Assembly (NCBI GenBank): GCA_965213905.1
Contig: OZ243922.1
Coordinates: 1,984,001 to 2,048,000 of the forward strand
Direction: 5' to 3'
Source: SIRX01 sp965213905
GTDB taxonomy: Bacteria; Actinomycetota; Rubrobacteria; Rubrobacterales; Rubrobacteraceae
DNA length: 64,000 bases
The translations under genes and the position numbers were made by a program. Positions 1 to 10,000 of this stretch are shown piece by piece; within the stretch, counting starts at the first letter, position 1, and each line of letters opens with the position of its first letter. A model generated the notes under the pieces. That model saw nothing but the letters and a program-made list of their open reading frames with translations, ran no database searches and was not told where the DNA came from.

Positions 1-836
1 GCCTGCTGGAGTTGCTCACCGCCGGGGTGCAAGAGCGGCTGTGGGTCACCGACGCCTACTTCCTCTCCATGCCAATCCTAACCCAGTCCTTGATGGCGAC
101 CGCCCGCGACGGGGTAGACGTGCGCGTACTCGTGCCGGCCACCAACGACATACCCTGGATCGGGGCGGTCTCGCGCTCCGGCTACCGGCAATTTCTCGAA
201 GCCGGCGTCCGGATCTTCGAGTACGCGGGGCCTATGATCCACGCCAAAACCGTCACGGCCGACGGGTGGTGGTCGAAAGTAGGTTCCACGAACCTGAACC
301 TGAGCAGCCTCGGCGCCAACTGGGAGATAGACCTGGTGGCAGAAGACGTGGATTTCGCAAGAAAGATGGAAGACCTTTTCGAAGAAGACATCGAAAACTC
401 GCGGGAGGTTCGTCTCGTAGGGCCCGCAAAAAGTGGCCGTCAGCCCAAAGTGCAGGCGGAGGGACAGATCAGTAGCCCCGACCGCAAAGCCCGCAGAGAA
501 GCCCGTCGAGGGGTCGTGGGGAGCGGTTCGGGGGCATCCGCCACGGCGACCCGGGTAGGTAGCGCCGTGCTCCAAAAAGGTGGCGCCCCCCTGAACACCA
601 ACGAGCAAGCCATAGCCGCCACCGCAAGCGCCGCCCTACTCGGAGCGGGAATCATAGGAGCACGCTTTCCTCGGCTAATAGCTTGGCCGCTGGCGACCAT
701 CAGCGGTTTCTTCGGCGCCATAGGAATGCTGCGGGCCGCCCGTTCGGCGCTATCTGACCGTTCCCCGGAACTTTCCCCCGAACGCCCCGACTCCGTTTCC
801 GGTGAAGCCCCCCGCAACCCTGAAAACGGTCCTTGA
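1..836 (+). CDS. Phospholipase D family protein (cardiolipin synthase-like), 5' end missing
   Basis: Partial gene: the reading frame is open from base 3 at the window edge, leaving about 277 C-terminal residues. The second HKD half-site of the PLD superfamily is clear, with His-Ala-Lys, then Asp after four residues, then Gly-Ser-Thr-Asn. A pattern of this kind is typical of cardiolipin synthase and related phosphatidyltransferases acting at the membrane; the first HKD site would lie upstream. After the catalytic half there is a basic, low-complexity linker, then a hydrophobic Ala/Gly-rich stretch near the C-terminus, which is longer than in a standard cardiolipin synthase. It could instead be a PLD-type hydrolase, since the decisive N-terminal membrane segments are not in view. 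The gene ends about 130 bases before the tRNA gene. Confidence 0.85.
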   Translation, partial: LLELLTAGVQERLWVTDAYFLSMPILTQSLMATARDGVDVRVLVPATNDIPWIGAVSRSGYRQFLEAGVRIFEYAGPMIHAKTVTADGWWSKVGSTNLNLSSLGANWEIDLVAEDVDFARKMEDLFEEDIENSREVRLVGPAKSGRQPKVQAEGQISSPDRKARREARRGVVGSGSGASATATRVGSAVLQKGGAPLNTNEQAIAATASAALLGAGIIGARFPRLIAWPLATISGFFGAIGMLRAARSALSDRSPELSPERPDSVSGEAPRNPENGP

Positions 837-967
837 AAGGTCAAAACAGCGCCGAACAGGCTGCGTATGTCCAATGCCCATGTGCCGCTGATGGACTGTA
901 TCAGACGGCGGAAAGTCTTCTCTATAACTTCGTGATCTCTGTAGGATAGAATATCCTGGCACACACC

Positions 968-1040
968 GGGGCCGTAGCTCAGTTGGGAGAGCGCCGCCTT
1001 TGCACGGCGGAGGTCAGGGGTTCGAATCCCCTCGGCTCCA
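968..1040 (+). tRNA. tRNA-Ala (anticodon TGC)
   Basis: A 73-base cloverleaf. The 7-bp acceptor stem GGGGCCG/CGGCTCC includes one G-T pair and is followed by discriminator A. The D arm contains TAGCTCAGTTGGGAGAGC. The anticodon arm CCGCC/GGCGG encloses the 7-base loop TTTGCAC, with anticodon TGC at 1001-1003. The T arm contains GGTTCGAATCC. CCA is not encoded beyond the final CCA overlap of the acceptor end. A weak upstream -10 box TAGAAT lies at 947-952, placing transcription start about 9 bases before the tRNA. The next gene on the opposite strand ends only one base away. Confidence 0.97.
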
Positions 1041-1041
1041 C

Positions 1042-2187
1042 TTACCGGTTTTTGTAGGGGTCGTGGCTTGAGTACATTTCTACGGTTCTTGCGAAGTAGT
1101 CTTTCTCTTGTTCGATGTACTGTCCGATGGCACGGCGGAAAGCCGGGTGTTGGATGTGGTGGGCGCTGTAGGTGAGAGTCGGTAGGAAACCTCGGGCCAG
1201 CTTGTGCTCCCCCTGGGCGCCGGCTTCGAAGAGGTTTAGGCGGCGTTCTATGGCGAACTCTATTGCCTGGTAGTAGCAGAGCTCGAAGTGGAGGTTGCGC
1301 CGCGTCTCCGAGGCGCCCCAGTAGCGACCGAAAAGCGTCTGATTTTTGAAGAAGTTGAGCGCGCCCGCTATCGGACGTCCCGTCCGTTCGTCGTGCGCCA
1401 GTACGAGCAGGATCCGGTCGCCCATCGTCCGGAAGACCTCCTCGAAGAACGATTCGGTTAGGTACGGCATGCCCCATTTCCGGTCCAGGGTGCCGACGTA
1501 GAAGCGGTACATCGTGGCCGCCAGTTCGGGGGAAAGTGAGTTGCCTGTGAGGTGTTTGATCTCTAAATTTTCCTCTGCCAACTGGCGGCGCTCGCGGGAG
1601 ATTTGACGTCGCCGCTTGCTTTCTAGCGCCCCCAGGTAATCCGAAAAGGCTTCGTAGCCCCGGTCGTGCCAGTGGAACTGCAACGAGTGACGAACCTCGA
1701 AACCACGCCCCGTGAAATCTTCCAGCTCATTCTCGGGTACGAAGAGCGCGTGCAGGGAGCTGGCGCGGTACTCGCCAACCATCTCCCCGGCCGCGTCGAG
1801 AAGGGCGCGCACTATCTCCGCGCGGCGGCTGCCAAACCCGGGGTTTAGCAGCAGCTTCGGGCCGGTCGCGGGCGTGAAAGGAACCGCCGAGACCAACTTG
1901 GGGTAGTAAGAGAGCCCGTGCTCGCGGTAGGCGTTCGCCCACTCCCAATCGAATATGTACTCGCCGTAACTGTCCGTCTTGACGTACAGTGGCAGCGCCC
2001 CCAAAAGCTGTTCGTCTTCTTCGCAGACGAGGTACGTCGGCGACCAGCCCGTCCCCGGCCCCACGCTGCCGGAACGCTCCAACGCGCGCAGAAACTCGTA
2101 ATCGAAGAAAGGAAAGTCCGGCGGCTCCAGGGCACGCCAGGCCGTCGCTTCTACCTGCTCTATACTGTAGAGGCGCCCGGCGTGCAT
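1042..2187 (-). CDS. GNAT/FemAB-like N-acyltransferase of the DUF482 (peptidogalycan) family
   Basis: 381 residues, a usual length for the DUF482 family. These proteins have an acyl-CoA acyltransferase fold related to FemAB aminoacyl transferases; their substrate is generally unknown, and a role in cell-wall or exopolysaccharide chemistry is only presumed. Family-like features are the N-terminal Trp-rich segment, a long central stretch around SKRRRQISRERR, and the C-terminal region with AGALNFFKNQTLFGRYWGA followed by HFELCYYQAIE. The start ATG has an AAGGAA ribosome-binding site immediately upstream. The gene is convergent with the tRNA, with its stop codon one base from the tRNA end. No operon partner is obvious. 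Confidence 0.8.
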   Translation of the reverse strand: MHAGRLYSIEQVEATAWRALEPPDFPFFDYEFLRALERSGSVGPGTGWSPTYLVCEEDEQLLGALPLYVKTDSYGEYIFDWEWANAYREHGLSYYPKLVSAVPFTPATGPKLLLNPGFGSRRAEIVRALLDAAGEMVGEYRASSLHALFVPENELEDFTGRGFEVRHSLQFHWHDRGYEAFSDYLGALESKRRRQISRERRQLAEENLEIKHLTGNSLSPELAATMYRFYVGTLDRKWGMPYLTESFFEEVFRTMGDRILLVLAHDERTGRPIAGALNFFKNQTLFGRYWGASETRRNLHFELCYYQAIEFAIERRLNLFEAGAQGEHKLARGFLPTLTYSAHHIQHPAFRRAIGQYIEQEKDYFARTVEMYSSHDPYKNR

Positions 2188-2310
2188 TATTCCTTGATCC
2201 CAGTGGTGAGTTTCGGAGGATTGTTACCGGATGTCGGTCGTGTAAAGAACAAGACGGCTATTCTAAACTCTCTCGCCCGTTACTCACTGAATACGGACAC
2301 AAATTTACGT

Positions 2311-3525
2311 CTAAAGCCTCGATTCGGAGAAGAATTCGGCCATCTTCCCGAGCGCCCGGCTTATGTTTGCTCGCGAGTTGGCGTAGGAGAAGCGCAGGTG
2401 TCCTCCGCCGTACTCGCCGAAGCCCGTACCGGAGAGGCAGGCTACGCCGGCTTCTTGCAGGAGCCTGTCGGCCAGGGTGTCGGCGTCCTGCTCCGCAAAC
2501 GAGAAGCGAGGGAAAGCGTAGAAAGCTCCTTGAGGCGTGACGCACTCGACGCCGGATAAGTCGTTTAGGCCGGAGACGATCAAGTCCCGCCGGATACGGA
2601 ATTCTTTCAGCATTTCCCCGACGCTGTCTTGTGGGCCGGTGAGGGCTTCGAGGCCCGCGTACTGGGTTGCGGCGTTGGTGCAAGAGTTGGAGTTGACCTG
2701 GAGCCTTGCGACCTGCTCCGCGAGCCGTTCGGGCATCACGCCGTAGCCGAGCCGCCAGCCGGTCATCGCGTAGGTTTTCGAGAACCCGTCGAGGATAATG
2801 GTGCGTTCGTCGGGTCCCATTCCAGGCTGGGAAGCGATGCTGGCGAAGTCCCCCGAGTAGAAGAGTCGGGAGTAGATCTCATCGGAGAGGACGAAAACAT
2901 CCGGGCGTTCGCGCAAGATCTCCGCGAGCCCGGCGAGGTCTTTCTCCAGGAGCACGCCGCCGGTCGGGTTTGCCGGCGAGTTGAGGATCACGAGCTTCGT
3001 CCGGTCGCTGAGGCCGGCCCGAAAATCTTCGAGGTCGAAGCGGAACTCGTTTTCCTGCCGCAGCGGGATGGGAACGGGTACTCCCCCCACGAAGTTGACC
3101 ATAGACTCGTAGATTGGGAAAGCGGGGTTCGGCAACAAGACCTCGTCGCCTTTCTCGACGAGGGCCAGGACCGTGAAGAACATGATCGGCTTTCCGCCCG
3201 GCGTGACGACGACTTGTTCGGGCTCCACCCGTATGCCCCGGCTCCCGGAGACTTCGGAGGCGATAGCCTCGCGCAATTCCGGTATGCCGGCGGCGGGGGT
3301 GTAGTGCGTCTGGCCGTCGCGCAAGGCCCGGCAACCGGCCTCTACGACGTGCCCCGGCGTATCGAAGTCCGGCTCACCGATCTCCAGGTGCAGGATTTCG
3401 CGCCCCTGCTTCTCTAAATCCCTCGCCTTCGCCAGCACCGAGAACGCGCTCTCCGTGCCCAACCGCCCCATCCGTTTCGCCAGACCCGCGCCGATAATTC
3501 TCCTCTCAAACGCACAAACCGCCAC
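2311..3525 (-). CDS. Pyridoxal-phosphate-dependent class I/II aminotransferase
   Basis: About 400 residues, full length for fold-type I aminotransferases of the aspartate aminotransferase group. The Schiff-base lysine lies in SKTYAMTGWRLGY, the cofactor-binding Asn-Pro in NSPANPTGG, and the N-terminal signature HLEIGEPDFDTP is intact. The amino-acid substrate cannot be decided; aspartate, alanine or aromatic amino acids are all possible. The start is uncertain. The GTG at 3525 gives the longest protein and an ATG at 3471 a shorter one. The best Shine-Dalgarno sequence (GAGAGGAG) lies between them and is followed by ATT ATC, not by a standard start codon, although homologous proteins typically begin just there. 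Confidence 0.9.
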   Translation of the reverse strand: MAVCAFERRIIGAGLAKRMGRLGTESAFSVLAKARDLEKQGREILHLEIGEPDFDTPGHVVEAGCRALRDGQTHYTPAAGIPELREAIASEVSGSRGIRVEPEQVVVTPGGKPIMFFTVLALVEKGDEVLLPNPAFPIYESMVNFVGGVPVPIPLRQENEFRFDLEDFRAGLSDRTKLVILNSPANPTGGVLLEKDLAGLAEILRERPDVFVLSDEIYSRLFYSGDFASIASQPGMGPDERTIILDGFSKTYAMTGWRLGYGVMPERLAEQVARLQVNSNSCTNAATQYAGLEALTGPQDSVGEMLKEFRIRRDLIVSGLNDLSGVECVTPQGAFYAFPRFSFAEQDADTLADRLLQEAGVACLSGTGFGEYGGGHLRFSYANSRANISRALGKMAEFFSESRL

Positions 3526-3670
3526 CTATTACACCACAAGCCGGCCGCAGGGTTCGCCCGGTACCCTCTACCCAGACGCGCTAGAATATGCCGGTTGGTT
3601 TCCGGGCGGAGGTTGCGAACCCCAACAAAACTCCAATAGAACCGAAGCTCCTTACAGAAAGGTGTGAAGT

Positions 3671-4531
3671 TTGTTTGTGGAAGGCGGAGAAGAGGCGAAC
3701 AGCCTGTCAGGAGGACTACCTTTCGACCTCTTCGCCTTCGACCTCGACGGGACCGTTTTGCGGCAAGACCTAGCTATAACGGACCGGACCCTGAACGCGA
3801 TGCGGGGGCTCCGGGAACGGGGGGCGAGGCTCGTGGTCGCCACGGGCCGGCAGTACGAGGGGGCCCGGGAGCAAGCCTACCGGCTGGGGTTCCGCGGCCC
3901 GGAGCCGGTGATCTGCTACGGGGGAGCCATGATCCGGAGCATGGAAGGTGAGACTTTTCTGCACAGCACCATAGATCGCGACATCGGCGTAAAGGTTCTC
4001 GAATGGGCCGAGGAGAAAGGCCTGCACGCCCGTATATTCCTCGACGGCCGCATTATCTCTTCCCCGCGCACCACGAGCCTACTCAAACACCTCAACCACC
4101 CCGAAGTCGTCGAAGTCTCGGTGGTGGACTCTCCGGCCGGCTGGCTCCGGGAGGCGGCGGAGAACCCCACCAAAATCGTCTTTGTGGACTACCCGGATCG
4201 TATCGGAGGTTGGCTGGAGGAGGCCCGCGACGCCTTCTCCGGGCATCTCTTCGTTACCCGCAGCCTGCCGCACTACGTCGAAGTTGGAGGACAGGAAGGC
4301 ACCAAGTCCCACGCCCTGGGCTTCCTGTGCGACCGGTGGAAAATAGAACCCCGTCGCACGCTCGCCTTCGGGGACGCCGACAACGACATAGACATGCTCC
4401 GCTTCGCCGGACGCGGCGTGGTCGTCGGGGGCCTCACGGACGCCGTCCGGGAAGCCGCGGATGCCGTAGCCCCTTCCGTGTACGAGGACGGCGTGGCCTG
4501 TTACGTCGAAGAGTTGCTGGGAGAACTCTAG
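3671..4531 (+). CDS. HAD-superfamily hydrolase, Cof/YbiV type
   Basis: 286 residues. Motif I DLDGT sits at residues 24-28 (nucleophile Asp24), motif II contains ATGRQ, and the C-terminal metal motif is FGDADNDIDML. The cap lies between motifs II and III, as in the Cof-type (class IIB) phosphatases that act on sugar phosphates, flavin or pyridoxal phosphates. The substrate cannot be predicted. The start is a TTG with a weak AAGG site; the first 17 residues before the phosphatase core look non-conserved. The stop codon overlaps the GTG start of the downstream mutM gene by one base, so the two are probably translationally coupled. Confidence 0.85.
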   Translation: MFVEGGEEANSLSGGLPFDLFAFDLDGTVLRQDLAITDRTLNAMRGLRERGARLVVATGRQYEGAREQAYRLGFRGPEPVICYGGAMIRSMEGETFLHSTIDRDIGVKVLEWAEEKGLHARIFLDGRIISSPRTTSLLKHLNHPEVVEVSVVDSPAGWLREAAENPTKIVFVDYPDRIGGWLEEARDAFSGHLFVTRSLPHYVEVGGQEGTKSHALGFLCDRWKIEPRRTLAFGDADNDIDMLRFAGRGVVVGGLTDAVREAADAVAPSVYEDGVACYVEELLGEL

Positions 4532-5358
4532 TGCCGGAGTTGCCGGAGACTACGGTGATCTCGGAGGACATTCGCGTCCTGGCCGGCGGCAAGAAGGTGC
4601 TCCGGGCCGCCGTCTTCCGGCCGGACGTGACGAACGTGAAGCCGGACGAGTTCGGGGAAAAGCTCGTCGGCCGTACGCTGCTCGGGACGGGGAGGCTCGG
4701 CAAGATCATCACCCTGGACTTCGGGGATGTCGTGGGGGTTATCCACCTGGTTATCTCCGGCCGCGTCCTGCCGCTCGACGGATGGCGGGAGCCCGACAAA
4801 ATGAACACCGCCGTCCTGGAGTTCGAGAACGGTAACACGCCGCTGGTACTGGCCTTTACCCGGCTCTGGCTCGGCTACTTCAACCTCTACGAGCCGGACG
4901 CGGTACGAGGCCACCCCCTGATATCGCGCCTCGGCCCGGACCCCTTTTCACCAGGGTTTACCGTCGAGTACCTGGCAGGGGCTTTCAGGCGCAAAGCGAA
5001 CGTAAAGGGTTTGCTCCTAGACCAGTCCGTGGTGGCCGGGCTGGGCAACATTTACGTGGACGAGGTTCTTTTCACCGCGAACGTCCACCCGACGCGCCGG
5101 GCGGACACGCTGAACCCGCAGGAAATAGAGAAGATCCACGCGGCCACCCGCGACATACTCCGCCGTGCCATCGAGCTTCGCGGCACGACCTTCGACTCGT
5201 ACCACGACGCTTTCGGGGAGACCGGCAAGTTTCAGCACCATCTCCAGGTCTTTACCCGCGCCGGCGAACCTTGCCCGGTGTGCGGAACGGAGATCTCCAA
5301 GCTAAAGGTCGCGGGACGCGGGACGCACGTTTGTCCCACGTGCCAACCCCGGGACTAA
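4531..5358 (+). CDS. mutM: Formamidopyrimidine-DNA glycosylase / endonuclease VIII family
   Basis: 275 residues, the standard length for MutM/Nei. The protein starts PELPET after the initiator, so the catalytic N-terminal proline and Glu are present. The helix-two-turn-helix region contains VVAGLGNIYVDEVLF, and the C-terminal zinc finger has the Cys-Pro-x-Cys pairs expected (CPVCG and CPTCQ). The enzyme removes oxidised bases such as 8-oxoguanine and nicks the abasic site in base-excision repair. The GTG start at 4531 overlaps the stop of the preceding HAD gene; longer readings are not supported. Whether it prefers oxidised purines or pyrimidines cannot be said. Confidence 0.93.
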   Translation: MPELPETTVISEDIRVLAGGKKVLRAAVFRPDVTNVKPDEFGEKLVGRTLLGTGRLGKIITLDFGDVVGVIHLVISGRVLPLDGWREPDKMNTAVLEFENGNTPLVLAFTRLWLGYFNLYEPDAVRGHPLISRLGPDPFSPGFTVEYLAGAFRRKANVKGLLLDQSVVAGLGNIYVDEVLFTANVHPTRRADTLNPQEIEKIHAATRDILRRAIELRGTTFDSYHDAFGETGKFQHHLQVFTRAGEPCPVCGTEISKLKVAGRGTHVCPTCQPRD

Positions 5359-5390
5359 ACCCAGTGTTAAACCCCGGGGTTAGTTATTTG
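5344..5390. terminator. Palindromic element between convergent genes (possible bidirectional terminator)
   Basis: A perfect 12-base palindrome AACCCCGGGGTT at 5370-5381 is preceded by a near copy of the same core at 5345-5353. It separates mutM from the convergent lipoprotein gene, whose stop codon overlaps the palindrome. A T-rich stretch (TTAGTTATTTG) follows on the plus strand. The position suits transcription termination, but the hairpin has no proper loop and the T run is short. Confidence 0.35.
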
Positions 5391-6012
5391 ACTGTCCCTC
5401 CGGGTTCGTTTCGGCGGTGGTGGGGGCGGGGCCTAACAGGTCCGGGTTCGAGTCGGCCAACTCCTGGGCTTCCTGGTAAGAGTTCTCCGCCTGCTGGTAG
5501 CCGTCACCGGCCTGGGTGAGTAGCTCCTCGGCCTGTTCCCGGTTGTTCTCCAGGGTGGGGTCTTCTATGAGGAGGTTGTAAAACTCTATTTCGTTGGACT
5601 CGGCCGAGATCTGGGCTTCCATCGCCTCGTCGAGGAGCCGGGCGTAGCGTTTGACGGGCTGCTCGACGTCTAAGTCCCGGACGCTTTGCAGAGAGCTACG
5701 GGCTTCTTCGAGCCTCGAGCGGGCCTCTTCGAGGTTGCCCTGGGCCGCGGTCATGCGTTCTTTCTCTTCCCTGAACGCGTTCTCGTCGTCGGACCCACCC
5801 CCGCTAGACTCTATGTTCTCTTTCACCTCGCGGTAGGTGCTCCGGGTCTCTCTAAAAAGCTCATTGTGGTTGGATACGGCTTCGTTTGCGGCCGAGATCT
5901 CCTCGTTCGCCTGTTCGCGGGGGTCCGCCGTAAGACCCGAGCAACCGTACAGGAACCCGGCTGCGAGGGATATCACAACGACCAACGCGGTACGGTTTAT
6001 TATATGCAGCAT
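5380..6012 (-). CDS. Predicted coiled-coil lipoprotein, unknown function
   Basis: 210 residues from the ATG at 6012. The N-terminus is a lipoprotein signal: a short basic start, the hydrophobic run TALVVVISLAAGFLYG, then Cys in a lipobox (LYGC). The mature part is Glu/Ala/Arg-rich and probably helical coiled coil, with repeated NEEISAANEAVSNHNELF-like stretches. It is presumably anchored on the outer face of the cytoplasmic membrane. An upstream extension in frame is possible but would bury the signal peptide, so I chose the internal ATG. The start codon overlaps that proposed for the divergent gene by two bases. I do not recognise a family. Confidence 0.7.
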   Translation of the reverse strand: MLHIINRTALVVVISLAAGFLYGCSGLTADPREQANEEISAANEAVSNHNELFRETRSTYREVKENIESSGGGSDDENAFREEKERMTAAQGNLEEARSRLEEARSSLQSVRDLDVEQPVKRYARLLDEAMEAQISAESNEIEFYNLLIEDPTLENNREQAEELLTQAGDGYQQAENSYQEAQELADSNPDLLGPAPTTAETNPEGQSNN

Positions 6013-6439
6013 GAGTGAAGGAAGTTTACCGCCTTTCGAAACTTTTAAGTCCAGTTTTTTACCGTTTTCGCTTTTTAAGCGTGCGGTGTTTCGGGTCCGG
6101 AATAGCCTCGGACGCGCCGACAACGCCGTAGAGCCCCCCGACCCCGAGTTGCGCTCGCGGGCGGCGGCGGCCATCCGGGATCACGAGCATGCCCACGCCA
6201 CTTTGTTCGACCGGGCCGAGCGGCGCCGGGGCCGGGCCGAGCGGCTCGAGAAAGAGGGCACACCGAGCGAGAGCGCCCAAAACCGCGCCCGGAGGGCGGA
6301 GAATGAGGTATTCTCTATCCTCGCCGGCCTGCGCGCTTCTTTCGCGGCTTCCGCGGGTGACGCGAGAGGAAAGATTGCCTTCGACCAAGAGATCAAAATC
6401 CGCTATCCCGGTCTCCGAACCCCCGAAACTAGTCTTTAG
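6011..6439 (+). CDS. Small charged helical protein, hypothetical
   Basis: Up to 142 residues. From about codon 26 onward the third codon positions are strongly GC-rich, as in neighbouring genes, which argues for real coding; the first 25 codons are AT-rich there. The true start may therefore be the GTG at 6086. The protein is rich in Arg, Glu and Ala (for example AERRRGRAERLEKEG) and looks wholly helical and cytoplasmic. It has no signal peptide and no recognised domain. It lies divergent to the lipoprotein gene and convergent with the next small gene. Confidence 0.5.
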   Translation: MSEGSLPPFETFKSSFLPFSLFKRAVFRVRNSLGRADNAVEPPDPELRSRAAAAIRDHEHAHATLFDRAERRRGRAERLEKEGTPSESAQNRARRAENEVFSILAGLRASFAASAGDARGKIAFDQEIKIRYPGLRTPETSL

Positions 6440-6465
6440 GGTCCCCTGGTTCCGGATGCCCAGCC

Positions 6466-6924
6466 TTAGCTGCCCGAGCTGAGGGCGTTCATGGCGTCTT
6501 GGGCCAGCTTGCGCGCCTGGGGTCCCGTCTTCGGGTTCAAGAACAGGAAGCCTACGCCCGCCGCCAGCAAGAGCAGCAGTGTCCCGCGGCCCTTGCCGCC
6601 GCCACTGCTTTTGACGCGCTCGCCGCGGACCCGCCGGGTCCCTTCCTGGGCGGCCCCGGTTGCGGCCTCGATCTGCTCCCGCAGCTTGTCGTCGTCCCAG
6701 AGGCGGGCAACTATTTTGCCGGGGCTGTCGCCGGAGACTTCCCCGTAAACTTTGTTGGTCGCTTCTATGAAAGTGCGGAGGTTGTTGCGCAGTTCGTCGT
6801 CATAGAGCAGCCTCTCGGCCACCGGCTTGGCCTCCGCAAGATAGTTTGCCAGCGCCGCAACAGGGATGACCGACCTGGAATCCGCTTCCTCTTTTAGTTT
6901 CTGCGCCTTGCTTTTTCCAAACAC
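6466..6924 (-). CDS. Small membrane-anchored hypothetical protein
   Basis: 152 residues. The first 90 residues are soluble and helical, followed by a basic Gly-rich linker (KSSGGGKGRG) and one transmembrane segment (TLLLLLAAGVGFLFL) near residue 120, then a short helical tail. The arrangement recalls YtxH-like small membrane proteins, but the family cannot be assigned. The gene lies downstream of ileS on the same strand with about 120 bases between, so co-transcription is possible only by readthrough. Confidence 0.6.
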   Translation of the reverse strand: MFGKSKAQKLKEEADSRSVIPVAALANYLAEAKPVAERLLYDDELRNNLRTFIEATNKVYGEVSGDSPGKIVARLWDDDKLREQIEAATGAAQEGTRRVRGERVKSSGGGKGRGTLLLLLAAGVGFLFLNPKTGPQARKLAQDAMNALSSGS

Positions 6925-7045
6925 CTGAACCTTCCTCTCTGCTCGCTCTTTCGGGTTCGCTCCCTACATAATACCCGTTTTACCCGCGGTCTATAACGCG
7001 GAGCGCCAAACCCGCCGTCCGCGCCCGCCGTTGACCCCGGATATT

Positions 7046-10000
7046 CTATTCCACCCGCCGTAGCGGGGCTAGCTCTACCGTTAGCTCTTCGCCCTCCACG
7101 GTGATGCTCTCGGCCCCTTCGGAGATTCCTTTAGAGGGACCCTTCAGGTTCAACTCTCCGGCCAGCACCTCGGGCCTGAAGTACCCGGCCCACCGGCCCC
7201 GGAGCAGGTCGGAGACCTTTGAGTTGGCGGAGAGGGTTACGGAAATACTCTCTTCTATCTCAAAGCCCCTCTCCCGACGCAGGTTTTGTACCTTGTGGAT
7301 CAACTCCCTCACCAGCCCTTCGTCCAGGAGCTCCGGGTCCAGGTGGGTGAGCAGGGCGACGGAAAGGTCCCCTTCACGCTCGACCGCGTAGCCTTCGCGC
7401 CCGCCGGGCTCCACCAGCAACTCTTCCGGTGGGAGTGTGATCTCCTTTCCTCCCACCGACACCGTAACCTCCCCGCCGGAAGCGGCCCGCGTCCCCACCT
7501 CCGGCGAGGCTGAATCTAGGGCGGCCCGGATATCCGGTACGAGCTTGCCATGTTTCGGGCCGACAACCGAAAGGTTCGGCTTCAAGTCGTAGGACACCAC
7601 GTCTTCGGTAGACCCGAAACGGAACCCTTTCACGTTTAGTTCGTCGAGGATTATGTCTTCCAGGTCCTCCACAGCCCCCCGAAACCGGTCGTTTTCCCCA
7701 GTCGGCACGACCACGACCTCGCGTAGCGGCTGGCGGGTTTTTATGGCGGCGGCGTTGCGGGCGGCCCGTCCCAGCGCCACAACGCGCCGCGCGGCGGCCA
7801 TGCTCTCCGAAAGCCCCCGGTCCACGAGCGCCTCGTCTACTTCCGGCCAATCCGCCAGGTGAACGCTTTGCGGAGCTCTGTCCTCCACCCCCACGACGAG
7901 GTTCCGGTACAGTTCTTCAGCGACAAATGGGGTGAAGGGCGCCGTGAGCTTCGCCACCGCGACGAGGCACTCGTAGAGCGTGGAGTGGGCGGCTTTCTTA
8001 TCTGTGTCGTCCTCGCCCTTCCAGAAGCGGCGCCGGCTGCGCCGGACGTACCAGTTCGATAACTCGTCCACGAACTCCCCGATGGCGCGTCCGGCCGTTG
8101 TCACGTCGTAGGCGTCGAGCCTCTCCGTAACGGTTTTTACCGTGAGTTGTAGTTCGGAGAGAACCCAACGGTCCATCAGGCTCCGCTCTCCAGGCGCGAC
8201 GTAATCTTTGTTCGGGTCGAAGCCGTCTATGCGGGCGTAGGTAACGAAGAAAGAGTAGGTGTTCCAGAGGGTGAGCAAGTACTTGCGGACGGCTTCGTCT
8301 ACCTGACCCTCGGAGAAGCGGCGCGGGTTGCCGGGGCTCGTGGCGGTGTAGAGCGCCCAACGGAGGGCGTCGGCGCCCTGGCGATCAAAGACCTCCCACG
8401 GGTTCACCACGTTGCCCCGACTCTTGCTCATCTTTTTGCCCTCAGCGTCTAGAATGTGACCCAGCACGAGGCAGGTCTTGTACGAGCTCTTGCCGAAGAG
8501 CAACGTCGAGACCGCCAAAAGCGAGTAGAACCAGCCCCGCGTCTGGTCTACGGCCTCGCAGACGTAGTCCGCCGGGAAGTGGTTGTCGAAGTGTTCCTCG
8601 TTCTCGAACGGGTAGTGGTCCTGGGCAAAGGGCATGCTGCCGGAGTCGAACCAGGCGTCGAGCACCTCCGGAACGCGGGTAGCTTCCTCGCCGCACCCGT
8701 CGCAGGCAACTTTTACTTCGTCCACGTAAGGCCGGTGCAGGTCGTCGGGAACGGGGCCTTTTGTTTTCTCTTTTAGCTCTTCTACGCTGCCGACGACGGT
8801 GGTGTGGCCCTCGGGACAGCGCCAGACGGGAAGCGGGGTTCCCCAGTAGCGTTCGCGGCTGAGCGCCCAGTCCACGTTGTTGCGGAGCCAGTCCCCGAAG
8901 CGGCCCCATTTTACGTGCTCGGGAACCCAGTTTATGTTCTCGTTCTCTTCTAGAAGCTCGTCCAGCACGCGGGTCGTCCGGGCGTACCAGGCTTTCTTTG
9001 CGTAGTAGAGGAGTGGGGTTCCGCACCGCCAGCAGTGGGGGTAGGGGTGCTCGTAGTCCTCGGAGCGGAAGAGGACACCTTTCTCGCGCAACTTTTCTAC
9101 GAGTCCCGGGTCGGCGTCCTTAACGAATTGCCCGGCGAAGGAGCCTACGCGGTTGTCGAAGGTGCCGTCGCTCTTTACGGGGTGGAGGGTCGGCAGGTCG
9201 TAGCGACGGCCGGTGCGGGCGTCGTCTTCGCCGTAGGCCGGGGCGGTGTGGACGAGGCCGGTACCCTCGGTGGTGGTGACGTAGTCGCCGAGCACCACGG
9301 TGAAGAGGTTTTCGCCGTCTTCTACGGGGACGTAGTCGAAGGGACGCCGGTACTTCTCGCCTTCCAGGGCGCGGCCTTCGGTGGCGGAGAGGACTTCGTA
9401 GTTTCCCTCCCCGAGGACTTTGTCGAGTAGCCCGCGGGCCAGGATGAGCCTTTCGCCGTTTGACCGAACGGTAGCGTACTCGACGTTCGGGGCGGCGGCC
9501 ACGGCGGTGTTGGAGATCAAGGTCCAGGGGGTGGTCGTCCAGATGAGGAGGCTGGTTCCGGGATCTTCTGCCAGCGGTAGCTTTACGTAGACGCTCGGGT
9601 CTACGACGTCCTCGTAGCCCATCGCGACTTCGGCGCTCGACAGGGATGTCTGATCCCTGGGGCAGTGGGCGGTGACTTTGTAGCCTTCGTAGAGCAGATC
9701 CTTTTCGTGGAGCCTCTTGAGCGCCCACCACACGCTTTCGATGTAGGTGTTCTCCAGGGTCCAGTAGGCGTTGTCCATGTCGGCCCAGAAGCCCATGCGG
9801 TCGCTCATCTCGCGCCACTCCCCGACGTAGCGGAAGACGGACTCTCGGCAGAGCTTGTTGAACTCCTCGACGCCGTAGCCTTCGATGTCGTTCTTGCCGG
9901 AGAGGCCGAGTTCTTTCTCTACCTCCAGCTCGACGGGAAGGCCGTGGCAGTCCCAGCCGCCCTTGCGCTCGACGCGGTAACCCTGCATGGTTTTGTAGCG

